Below, piece by piece: positions 1 to 5,048 of a stretch of DNA of 5,048 nucleotides. The DNA is from Deltaproteobacteria bacterium (GTDB lineage: Bacteria > Desulfobacterota > Syntrophia > Syntrophales > UBA2210). The DNA is taken from the NCBI GenBank assembly GCA_016935875.1, contig JAFGQD010000082.1:1-5048 (forward strand). Reading direction: 5' to 3'. Numbering within the stretch: the stretch's first letter is position 1; the number at the start of each line of letters is the position of its first letter. Under the pieces are notes generated by a model. That model made no database searches and was not told the origin of the DNA. It saw only the letters and a program-made list of their open reading frames with translations. A program made the position numbers and the translations under genes.

Positions 1-1617
1 ACCGCGGGGGTTGATGCCGGTCAGATCGGCCATGACCATCGCCAGGGGCACCAGGATGATCGTGGCGGCTACATTCGATATGACGAGTGAAAGAAAAGTG
101 GCGAGGAGGCCGACGACTAAAAGGATAAGGATGGTGTGTCCCCCTTCCAGTACATGCATTATCTGGATGGCCACGTACCGGGCAGCACCGGTATGGTCCA
201 TGGCGATACCGAGGGGAATCAGACCTGCCAGAAGAAAGACCGTCCTCCAGTCAACGGCGCGATAGGCCTCATCGATCGGTACAATCCGGAGGAGGATCAT
301 GGCCAGTGCCCCCGTCAGGAGGCCGAGCGCAATCGGAAGGCCGGAGAGCGCGAGGAGGATGGCCCCGGCAAAGCAGACCAGTGCGGTAACCGGCCGTTGT
401 TTCGGCGTTGCCTCTGCCGCTTCGACGGGGGTGACGAGAACGAAATTGGTGTTATCCGCCATGGCCCGGATCTGCTGCCACCGGCCGTGAACGATCAGAG
501 CGGTTCCCGGCTGGAGGGGCTCATCGGAAAAATTTTCTCGCTCCTCGCGTTCACCACTGAGGAGCATGATCGGCTCCACGCCGTAGGTCTTGCGGAGGGC
601 TATCTCGCGCAGTGTTTTACCGATAAGGGGCGCCCTGACGGGGATCACCAACTCGGCAAAGCCGGCCTGTCCGGCCGTTTCAAGGTCTTCAAAAGGCGTT
701 GTGTCTTCCCTGTACATCAGGCCGTAGTCGGTAACGAATTGGTTCAGGTCATCCCGGTTTCCCAGGAGCGCAAGCCGCTGCCCTGCGGCGAAAGGTGTGT
801 GCCGCCAGGGGGCATAGAGAATATCATCCCCCTGTGCGAGGGCGAGCAGGTTCAACCGGTACTGTGCCCGTATCCGGACCTCGCCCCTGGTTTTTCCCGC
901 CAGAGGGCTCTTTGCCGGGATGGCGCAGTGGTAGATGGTTGTGGGCAGATGCCACGTCTCGATCAGCTTTCGCTGCATACTGATCGGTTTTTTTGCCCGT
1001 TCCTTGATGCCGGGGAGGACATAATCGCCGAAAAGGAGGAAATAGATCACACCGGCAGCGAGAAGGGCTATTCCCACAGGGGTGACACTGAAAAGACCGA
1101 AATCGTGGTATTTACCCTGCCGCAGCAGATCGTTCAGGATGAGAAGAGGGGTTGATCCGACCATGCTCAGGTTGCCCCCCAGGATGACCGCGAACCCCAT
1201 GGGCATCAGGAGGCGCGATGCAGGCATTCCCGTGCTTTTGGAAATCCTCAGCATGGCGGGGAGGAAGAGGGCGGCGGCCCCGATGTTCTGCATGAAGGAG
1301 GAAATCAGACCCACCGTCACGGTGACCAGCCCGATCAGCCGTTTTTCATTGGAGCGTGCGGCGGAAACGATGGGCTGTACAAGCCGGTTGATGGCACCGG
1401 AATGATCCACGCCGTACCCCAGGATCATGACGGCGATTACCGCTACAACGGCGTTGCTGGCGAGACCCGAGAAGGCCTCCGTCGGCTCGACGAGTCCCAG
1501 CCAGGGGAGGGTGACCATCACCAGAATGGCCACGATATCTACCCGCAGCGTATCGGTGACGAAGAAAAACACCGTCACGCCGAGGATCAGAAAAACGAGG
1601 GCCATCTGCATGGTCAT
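1..1617 (-). CDS. SLC13/DASS-family anion permease with two RCK_C (TrkA_C) domains, C-terminus cut by window edge
   Basis: Inner-membrane transporter of the SLC13 (divalent anion:Na+ symporter-like, CitMHS/ArsB superfamily) type. The frame is open for 539 codons from 1617 to position 1 with no stop. Family members run to about 590-620 residues, so only the last helices are missing. N-terminal membrane half at about residues 5-200, with the signature LRVD near residues 25-28, a first SNT-like hairpin motif MQNIGAAALFLP (109-120) and GGNLSMVGSTP (about 147-157). Two cytoplasmic RCK_C domains follow: about 228-300 (contains SPLAGKTRGE) and about 320-395 (APLIGKTLREI). A second membrane half from about 412 contains the matching motif SNVAATIILVP (514-524). 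The start at 1617 has AGGAG at 1625-1629 with a 7-nt spacer; ATGs at 1611 and 1605 are alternatives. The substrate (sulfate, dicarboxylate or other anion) cannot be read from sequence. RCK_C domains usually sense a ligand or nucleotide; that role is inferred here. It is probably transcribed from the promoter at 1834-1862. Confidence 0.93.
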   Translation of the reverse strand, partial: MTMQMALVFLILGVTVFFFVTDTLRVDIVAILVMVTLPWLGLVEPTEAFSGLASNAVVAVIAVMILGYGVDHSGAINRLVQPIVSAARSNEKRLIGLVTVTVGLISSFMQNIGAAALFLPAMLRISKSTGMPASRLLMPMGFAVILGGNLSMVGSTPLLILNDLLRQGKYHDFGLFSVTPVGIALLAAGVIYFLLFGDYVLPGIKERAKKPISMQRKLIETWHLPTTIYHCAIPAKSPLAGKTRGEVRIRAQYRLNLLALAQGDDILYAPWRHTPFAAGQRLALLGNRDDLNQFVTDYGLMYREDTTPFEDLETAGQAGFAELVIPVRAPLIGKTLREIALRKTYGVEPIMLLSGEREERENFSDEPLQPGTALIVHGRWQQIRAMADNTNFVLVTPVEAAEATPKQRPVTALVCFAGAILLALSGLPIALGLLTGALAMILLRIVPIDEAYRAVDWRTVFLLAGLIPLGIAMDHTGAARYVAIQIMHVLEGGHTILILLVVGLLATFLSLVISNVAATIILVPLAMVMADLTGINPRG

Positions 1618-1789
1618 TATATGTCTCCTCTGAAAACGGTGATGTGTAGGCCGTTCTCTTTGAAAAAAGCAGCAGGACCGGCGCCGGGACGCAGAGTGCG
1701 ATGACGCCAACCCGCAGCGTCTCGGAAATGAAGATGAGGGTAAAAACGGCGACGATGATCAGGACCAGTACGGTGTCTAGAGGCCCCAT
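1617..1789 (-). pseudogene. Decayed N-terminal fragment of a second SLC13 permease
   Basis: The reading from ATG 1789 begins with a hydrophobic segment ending in SETLRVGVIAL (about residues 22-32). It lines up without gaps with residues 7-31 of the permease just downstream (there VTDTLRVDIVAI), and the DNA is also similar around ACCCGCAGCGT on the plus strand. Similarity stops near 1695, after about 32 codons. This frame then runs on, out of frame, over the start of the intact permease, so the longer reading to 1346 is not a real protein. In another frame, 1619 back to about 1695 reads as a plausible C-terminal tail ending FKENGLHITVFRGDI. Its TAA overlaps the permease start as TAATG, the arrangement of translationally coupled genes. 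The simplest view is a tandem permease gene that lost its interior and kept its head and possibly its tail. A short AAGG lies 8 nt before ATG 1789. A functional leader peptide is possible but less likely. Confidence 0.6.
1625..1629 (-). promoter_or_regulatory. Shine-Dalgarno of the SLC13 permease
   Basis: Minus strand reads AGAGGAGACATATAATG, placing AGGAG 7 nt before ATG 1617. This decides the start: the similar-looking head at 1789 is in a different frame and cannot be the N-terminus of the intact permease. Confidence 0.8.
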
Positions 1790-1833
1790 TCAATATGCCT
1801 TAAAATATATCTTACTCTGTATGAACGGTTATC

Positions 1834-1862
1834 ATTATAATGCCCGTGAGTGAATCGGTCAA
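1834..1862 (-). promoter_or_regulatory. Sigma-70 type promoter for the permease unit
   Basis: Minus strand: TTGACC (1862-1857, -35), 17-nt spacer (1856-1840), TATAAT (1839-1834, perfect -10). Transcription would start near 1827, about 38 nt before the remnant ATG at 1789 and 210 nt before the permease ATG at 1617. Both hexamers and the spacing are close to ideal, so moderately strong constitutive expression is expected unless a repressor acts. No clear operator is visible. Confidence 0.75.
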
Positions 1863-1882
1863 TATGAAATGCCGGAAAGTGT

Positions 1883-1914
1883 CCCCTTTGCTCCAAAGGG
1901 GGTGTCACTCCCCC
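1883..1914. repeat. Two overlapping, mutually exclusive G/C hairpins
   Basis: On the plus strand CCCCTTTG (1883-1890) pairs with CAAAGGGG (1894-1901) around a 3-nt loop. Alternatively GGGGG (1898-1902) pairs with CCCCC (1910-1914) around TGTCACT. The two share 1898-1901, so only one can form. No T-tract follows on either strand, so a classical intrinsic terminator is not supported. It lies just upstream of the -35 at 1857-1862. Role unknown. Confidence 0.45.
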
Positions 1915-2190
1915 ATATGATGGACCGCTCTTTGCACGGCTTGCCAGGGAATATAATCTGATAGGAGCTTGCTTGTTCGTGAAGGTGATATCATACGTGA
2001 TTAGTGACAGGTTCCTTGTGTAAGAAATCTGAGGAGATCCTCATACCGTACGTGTATCGGCCATCAGCATGGATGTGTACTTTTATTGGCCCTATGTACC
2101 CAAAGCAATATTGGAAACTTCAATCGTATTAATTTCGGCCAGCTCGAACGCTGCCAGATGATTGTAATTGATTTGTAGTAAAATTGGCGG
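1915..2190. other. Intergenic stretch without recognisable content
   Basis: Between the hairpins and the terminator at 2192-2238 I find no coding frame with a start and Shine-Dalgarno, no tRNA-like fold and no clear promoter. A minus-strand reading of about 35 codons ending near 2080 looks faintly protein-like but has no start or recognisable family. Confidence 0.5.
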
Positions 2191-2191
2191 G

Positions 2192-2238
2192 AAAAAATGT
2201 CATCTGCTCCTTTCAATCGGAATGAAGGAGCAGATGAC
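2192..2238 (-). terminator. Intrinsic terminator of the PEP-CTERM gene
   Basis: Perfect 14-bp stem: GTCATCTGCTCCTT (2199-2212) pairs with AAGGAGCAGATGAC (2225-2238) around a 12-nt loop. Read on the minus strand it is followed by six T (complement of 2192-2197). It begins 25 nt after the TAA at 2263-2265 and so closes the PEP-CTERM transcript before the permease promoter. Confidence 0.9.
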
Positions 2239-2262
2239 CGTCAGCGGGAAGGATTGACATGG

Positions 2263-2889
2263 TTATTGGTGAGAAAGTTTCTTCCTTCTTAGCGCCAGTA
2301 ACCCGATAAGGCCGGTACCGAGCAAGAGAGCTGCCGCTGGCTCGGGTACAGCTTCCCCTCACGCCTGAATTTCAGAAAGAGAATACCAGAGATCTCCACC
2401 CGGTCCGGCAGTGATAGACAGCTGGCTTGTAATAATCGTGTCCGTGAGAATATATTCAGGACGGGTTGTCATTCCCCATGATCCAAACTGGTTTATTATG
2501 GTCCACTCATTCGCTGTCTGGTTCCAATACGAAATCAAATACGTGTCGTTATCGTCTGCCTGTACAAGAAAACTGCTTATGGCAAAATCCTGTCCCAAAT
2601 CAATAGTAACTGTCTTCTGTGTTTGATCATGCTCATCCCACCAAAGGGTATTTTGGTCCCATTGGGTATTTTCAGGCAGGAAAACACCATCTACGATAGA
2701 ATCAATGAGGGCCTGGCTCGCCGGACTTCCATCCGGATAAGCAGTACTCCAATCAACATATTCAGTAAAAAAATTGCCGGTCAGACTCACGGACGCCCCT
2801 TGGGCAACATTGTACGGAACTGCATGTGCGATGCTGAAGGAACAAACAATTACCATGATGATCCCGGCAATTACACGAAACGTCTTCAT
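2263..2889 (-). pseudogene. Secreted discoidin-like PEP-CTERM protein interrupted by an in-frame TGA before its sorting tail
   Basis: Probable exopolysaccharide- or surface-associated protein handled by exosortase (EpsH/XrtA type). Start at 2889 is supported by GAGGAGG (2897-2903) with a 7-nt spacer. Residues 1-23 are a signal peptide (K2/R5, hydrophobic core, cut after AHA). Residues 24-176 form one domain resembling F5/8 type C (discoidin-like) folds of PEP-CTERM proteins: VDGVFLPENTQWDQ (66-79), WWD (83-85), TIDLGQ (95-100), a DDND motif (112-115), and a closing SLSEIQA (170-176). Codon 177 is TGA (2361-2359). The same frame then continues GEAVPEPAA, a hydrophobic stretch LLLGTGLIGLLAL (188-200) and RRKK (201-204), ending at TAA 2263. 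That is a full PEP-CTERM anchor. As written the product is a 176-aa soluble secreted form. A nonsense mutation is the simplest reading; sequencing error or read-through are alternatives. Control is probably by sigma-54 (3241-3256). No exosortase gene is in the window. Confidence 0.85.
2315..2349 (-). repeat. Stem-loop just after the internal TGA
   Basis: Minus strand: GTACCCGAGC (2349-2340) pairs with GCTCGGTAC (2323-2315), 9 bp with one bulged C and a 16-nt loop, beginning 9 nt after the TGA at 2361-2359. It lies inside the codons for the PEP-CTERM tail and may be only a by-product of that coding. Its position would also suit a structure affecting termination at the TGA; the loop lacks an obvious bacterial SECIS core. 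Confidence 0.4.
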
Positions 2890-3230
2890 GATATTTCCTC
2901 CTCATTTTTGGTTAACGTAGTTTACCTGCTTCGATTATTGCTATCCGTTCTACACACAACGCTTTGTATGCCTGAGGATCAATCACCTCCTTTTTTAAAA
3001 ATGCATTCAAATTTACATTTACTCAATTATGTAATGAAAAATGCTGTATCATTACCATCTCTTGCCATGGACGACGGCGTCCTCGAAGTAGTATGGAATT
3101 CAGTATGTGTGCCGTGCTCAAATACGAAAAGTATCAATTAATGCTGTTATGGAAGAATCACAAGAATGAAACGATAGGAAGTGTTAATGGGGAGCTTTTC
3201 ATAGCCATTTGAAAAATCAATAGTGCTAAT
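2890..3230 (-). other. Long 5' leader of the PEP-CTERM gene
   Basis: If transcription starts about 12 nt after the sigma-54 -12 element, the untranslated leader is roughly 340 nt. It is mostly AT-rich. A more GC-rich island at about 3061-3120 has a small perfect hairpin (GGACG 3069-3073 with CGTCC 3078-3082). The orphan Shine-Dalgarno lies at 2982-2993. The true Shine-Dalgarno GAGGAGG sits at 2897-2903. I recognise no known riboswitch and no convincing small gene. Confidence 0.5.
2982..2993 (-). promoter_or_regulatory. Extended orphan Shine-Dalgarno-like sequence
   Basis: Minus strand reads AAAGGAGGTGAT, a 12-base exact complement of the 3' end of typical 16S rRNA, and is followed by TGATCC. 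No ATG or GTG lies at usable spacing. A TTG 3 nt after GGAGG would open only a 10-codon frame. GAGG can pair with CCTC 8 nt later, which could mask it. A ribosome standby or regulatory site is possible; function not shown. Confidence 0.5.
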
Positions 3231-3240
3231 TTATTTAAAA

Positions 3241-3256
3241 AGCAAATATCACGCCA
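3241..3256 (-). promoter_or_regulatory. Sigma-54 (RpoN) -24/-12 promoter
   Basis: Minus strand reads TGGCGTGATATTTGCT. It matches the consensus TGGCACGrNNNTTGCW at TGGC, G, A and TTGCT, with exactly 10 bases between the invariant GG and GC. It points toward the PEP-CTERM gene, with a start near 3230. PEP-CTERM genes of exosortase bacteria are known to be controlled by RpoN with the PrsK/PrsR pair, which fits this placement. Regulators are not in the window. Confidence 0.72.
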
Positions 3257-3274
3257 TATTGAGTTATATGAAGG

Positions 3275-3287
3275 CAAATATTTGATA
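3275..3287 (-). promoter_or_regulatory. IHF binding site
   Basis: Minus strand TATCAAATATTTG is an exact match to the IHF consensus WATCAANNNNTTR, in AT-rich DNA. It lies 18 bp upstream of the -24 element and between it and the upstream repeats, where IHF bending typically brings a bound activator to sigma-54 polymerase. Confidence 0.6.
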
Positions 3288-3385
3288 CGTGGTCACAACC
3301 TATATAAATGAATAGATTATTTTTACTGGTGTTATTCATCTCCTGTCGGTATGGTGCCTTGCAGTAGTCTGCAATACGTTCATAT

Positions 3386-3403
3386 GTGTAAAGTAGTCCG
3401 ACA
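3386..3403. promoter_or_regulatory. Putative activator site, proximal copy
   Basis: Plus strand GTGTAAAGTAGTCCGACA. It shares GTGTAAAG-N5-CGAC with the copy at 3476-3492, 90 bp away. Its centre is about 165 bp upstream of the predicted sigma-54 start, a usual enhancer distance. The bound protein is not identified; a PrsR-like NtrC-family activator is an inference from the gene type. Confidence 0.5.
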
Positions 3404-3425
3404 GTTTTTGTCATTATTATGGGAG

Positions 3426-3451
3426 TGACAGCCCTGAGTTGCTTACTGTCA
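3426..3451. repeat. Inverted repeat TGACAG-N14-CTGTCA
   Basis: Arms 3426-3431 and 3446-3451 are exact complements separated by 14 nt, the same spacing as the palindrome at 3474-3505. It could be an operator half-site pair; with only 6-bp arms chance is possible. Confidence 0.35.
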
Positions 3452-3473
3452 TTGAATTTGAGCGATAATTCAA

Positions 3474-3505
3474 AAGTGTAAAGAATCTCGACGATATTTA
3501 CACTT
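3474..3505. promoter_or_regulatory. Putative activator site, distal palindrome AAGTGTAAA-N14-TTTACACTT
   Basis: Perfect 9-bp arms (3474-3482 and 3497-3505) separated by 14 nt. The left arm overlaps the GTGTAAAG-N5-CGAC element shared with 3386-3402. It lies about 260 bp upstream of the predicted sigma-54 start. The dyad is typical of a dimeric regulator site. It also lies about 63 nt after the kinase fragment's stop, but no T-tract supports a terminator. Confidence 0.5.
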
Positions 3506-3567
3506 CATGTACAGTTCTGATAGTCTTTCTGATTTTGCCTGAGGAGGCCTAGCTTTTTCGATGATGA

Positions 3568-3765
3568 TTACTTCTGTTGGTCCGCATTTTCGGAGACCGG
3601 CAGTGTAAAACTGAACGTTGATCCCTCGGACAAGATACTGGAAACCTCTATTTCACCACCGAGCATTTCCACGAGTGAACGGGTGATCCGGAGGCCCAGT
3701 CCTGTCAAGGATATCTTTCGAGTCATGGCATTTTCCGCGCGGTATAATTTGGTAAAGAGTTTTGA
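3568..3765 (-). pseudogene. C-terminal remnant of a sensor histidine kinase (HATPase_c end only)
   Basis: This frame, with stop TAA at 3570-3568, gives about 65 residues clearly from the end of a histidine kinase ATP-binding domain. LFTKLYRAENAMT corresponds to the F box, TGLGL to the G2 box with the following helix ITRSLVEMLGGEIEV, and then SEGSTFSFTLP, the usual closing strand. A TAG in the same frame (3768-3766) lies immediately upstream. The N and G1 boxes, the dimerisation helix with the phospho-accepting histidine and all sensor parts are missing, and there is no Shine-Dalgarno before the internal ATG. It is therefore a 5'-deleted relic, not a gene. It resembles the tails of PAS-containing or hybrid kinases more than PrsK-type kinases; that comparison is from memory. 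It sits between the ATPase gene and the regulatory repeats. Confidence 0.85.
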
Positions 3766-3829
3766 CTAATAAAAGGGTTTAAATCTTGGCATGTCATCTC
3801 TCGCGTTTTCCTGTCGAGAATTACGCTCC

Positions 3830-5048
3830 TCATGACCAGTCGGGGCTCAGATGCCCGCCCGCAGTCTTTCTATAGGGCATCCAGACAAGGCCGAAGACAT
3901 TGACCGTGATGTCAGTCCCCTTCGGGTATACCCGAACCTCCTCAATCTCTTCCCTGGTCGGGTCGAAAGAGGTCTGGAGGGCCGATATGTCGTCCTGAAG
4001 ACGGTTGTCCAGTTCATCGATCTGGGCCTGAATTGCCGAGGCCCTCTCCTGTGCTCTCTTTACATCCTGTCCTTCCTTTGCCATGCGGCTTGCCGATTTC
4101 ATGGCCGTACCAACACGGGAAGCAGATGTTGCGCTTACCGCCTTTCGGCCGAGAAACGCTCCCAGGATTGCCGTTCCAAAAGAGATAACCGTTTCTATTT
4201 TTTTTGATTTGGCCTGTTCCTGCTCCCGATCTACGGCCTGTTGAATTACCATGAGGCGATTTTTCAGGGTTGTGAATTTAGAACCGTATTTCTTGCGAAG
4301 GTTTTCAACCTCGAGATCCCTTCTTTCCCGGGCGGCCTGGGTCAAACGGGCTCGGAACGCACCCTCCGATTCATTCAGGTCACTCGTTATGTTATACCGT
4401 TGTGAACGGTAAAGGGTCAGCGGGCAGTTCTGACGCACCCAGCGGATGAAATCTTTCTTCCATTTCACGTATTCGTTGGCCCGCCGTGCAACAGCTGGTA
4501 GCTCGGCAAAGACCGAACCATCCATGGGTACTGACAAAAGATCGGTGGGATCCATGTCGATTTTAATAGATTGGTCCAAATCGAGTGCCATCGGCCCCTC
4601 TTCAAGTGCGGCGGCAAAGGCGACCCGTGTGGTCGTATCCATCATATATTTTGTACTGGAATAATGGATACCGACGGACCCCATAACCGACGGATGGTAG
4701 ATAATGCCCTGACCCGCACCTGAACCAGGCATGTAGTACGTTTCTATTCCCGGGGGAATCACCGGCGGTTCTATCGCCTGACCTTCAATTTCACGCTGTG
4801 CCTCACCGGTATCGAACGTGACTGATCCATCGACCGCCCTCTCAGCCTTACGATCAGCCATGAGTATCTTGATCTGTTCCCGAGACATGGGGCCTGGAAG
4901 GTATGAAAGGACCCACCTTGTCTCGAAGATGACCGGTGCTGATTCATGGACATTGTGAAGAAGGAATACCCGCTTATCCAGTCCTGCCAGGATTTTGTCC
5001 ATACTTCCTCGATCGAAGCCCGAACCGGCGGCTGCTCCTTCGAGTCCC
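3830..5048 (-). CDS. HerA/DUF87-like P-loop ATPase, C-terminal 405 codons (5' end outside window)
   Basis: The frame ends at TGA 3832-3830 and is open to the right edge. The ATG at 5002 is internal: the 15 codons before it continue the family pattern (GLEGAAAGSGFDR before MDKILAGLDKRVFLLHNVHE). Related COG0433-type ATP-binding proteins are about 800 residues, with Walker motifs in the first half, which is missing here. Positions below count from M5002. NVHE (17-20) and WVLSYLPGPMSREQI (30-44) form the end of the RecA-like ATPase core. A linker of unknown fold spans about 75-205, a charged coiled coil about 211-270, a Gly/Ala-rich hydrophobic segment FGTAILGAFLG about 275-285, a second coiled coil about 305-345, and a terminal beta-rich part with DITVNVFGLVWMPY (364-377). 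No transmembrane helix is certain. The biological role of this family is not known to me; DNA translocation is only inferred from HerA kinship. No terminator with a T-tract follows. Confidence 0.85.
   Translation of the reverse strand, partial: GLEGAAAGSGFDRGSMDKILAGLDKRVFLLHNVHESAPVIFETRWVLSYLPGPMSREQIKILMADRKAERAVDGSVTFDTGEAQREIEGQAIEPPVIPPGIETYYMPGSGAGQGIIYHPSVMGSVGIHYSSTKYMMDTTTRVAFAAALEEGPMALDLDQSIKIDMDPTDLLSVPMDGSVFAELPAVARRANEYVKWKKDFIRWVRQNCPLTLYRSQRYNITSDLNESEGAFRARLTQAARERRDLEVENLRKKYGSKFTTLKNRLMVIQQAVDREQEQAKSKKIETVISFGTAILGAFLGRKAVSATSASRVGTAMKSASRMAKEGQDVKRAQERASAIQAQIDELDNRLQDDISALQTSFDPTREEIEEVRVYPKGTDITVNVFGLVWMPYRKTAGGHLSPDWS

Noticed and set aside
136..1155. Long plus-strand open frame of 339 codons
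   Set aside because: It is the complement of the intact SLC13 permease; its translation is Arg/Gly/Asp/Cys-rich without a family, and it has no Shine-Dalgarno.
1346..1789. 147-codon minus-strand frame taken as one protein
   Set aside because: Only its first 32 or so codons are transporter-like; the rest is the out-of-frame shadow of the permease start.
2080..2222. Possible 3' end of a lost gene on the minus strand
   Set aside because: About 35 codons look weakly protein-like but overlap the terminator, lack a start and match no family I know.
2623..3141. 172-codon plus-strand open frame
   Set aside because: It overlaps the signal peptide, ribosome site and leader of the PEP-CTERM gene on the other strand, is compositionally odd and has no recognisable domain.
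3790..3829. Small hairpin TCTCG/CGAGA after the ATPase stop as a terminator
   Set aside because: Only 5 bp with an 11-nt loop and no T-tract on the minus strand.
4999..5002. ATG at 5002 as the start of the ATPase-like gene
   Set aside because: The frame is open to the window edge and the 15 preceding codons match the family pattern, and no proper Shine-Dalgarno spacing decides for it.
1..5048. CRISPR array, tRNA, rRNA, insertion sequence or attachment site
   Set aside because: No regularly spaced repeats, no cloverleaf or rRNA signature, no transposase or terminal repeats with target duplications were seen on either strand.

Overview
The window reads as a chromosomal stretch of a Gram-negative bacterium. 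It carries a secreted protein with an exosortase (PEP-CTERM) sorting tail, a classical sigma-54 promoter with a matching IHF site, strong Shine-Dalgarno sequences and moderate GC in the genes. A Desulfobacterota/Deltaproteobacteria-like host would fit, but that is inference from gene content and not a demonstrated placement. Every supported gene lies on the minus strand, so the window is best read from right to left.

Right end (5048 to 3830): the C-terminal 405 codons of a HerA/DUF87-like (COG0433-type) P-loop ATPase. It is open at the right edge, and the methionine at 5002 is internal. Next (3765 to 3568) is a headless fragment of a histidine kinase that keeps only the end of its ATP-binding domain. 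An AT-rich regulatory stretch follows (about 3505 to 2890). It contains repeated GTGTAAAG-type and palindromic elements, an IHF consensus, a sigma-54 -24/-12 promoter and a leader of about 340 nt holding an apparently unused, extended anti-16S Shine-Dalgarno sequence. This is the layout expected for enhancer-dependent control of the next gene.

The gene at 2889 to 2263 encodes a secreted discoidin-like (F5/8 type C-like) protein with a signal peptide and a complete PEP-CTERM anchor. An in-frame TGA sits exactly between the folded domain and the anchor. As written, the cell would make a 176-residue protein without its exosortase signal. A strong 14-bp stem plus T-tract terminator closes the unit.

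Left part: after about 270 bases with nothing assignable, a near-consensus sigma-70 promoter (TTGACC-17-TATAAT) reads leftward. It first meets a short decayed copy of an SLC13 transporter N-terminus (1789 to about 1695), then an intact SLC13/DASS-type permease with two internal RCK_C (TrkA_C) domains (1617 to beyond position 1).

The main points of interest are the sigma-54/IHF/enhancer architecture in front of an exosortase substrate, the anchor-removing TGA, and the cluster of gene remnants (kinase tail, transporter head), which suggests repeated deletion or duplication here. I do not see a new defence or mobile system in the window.
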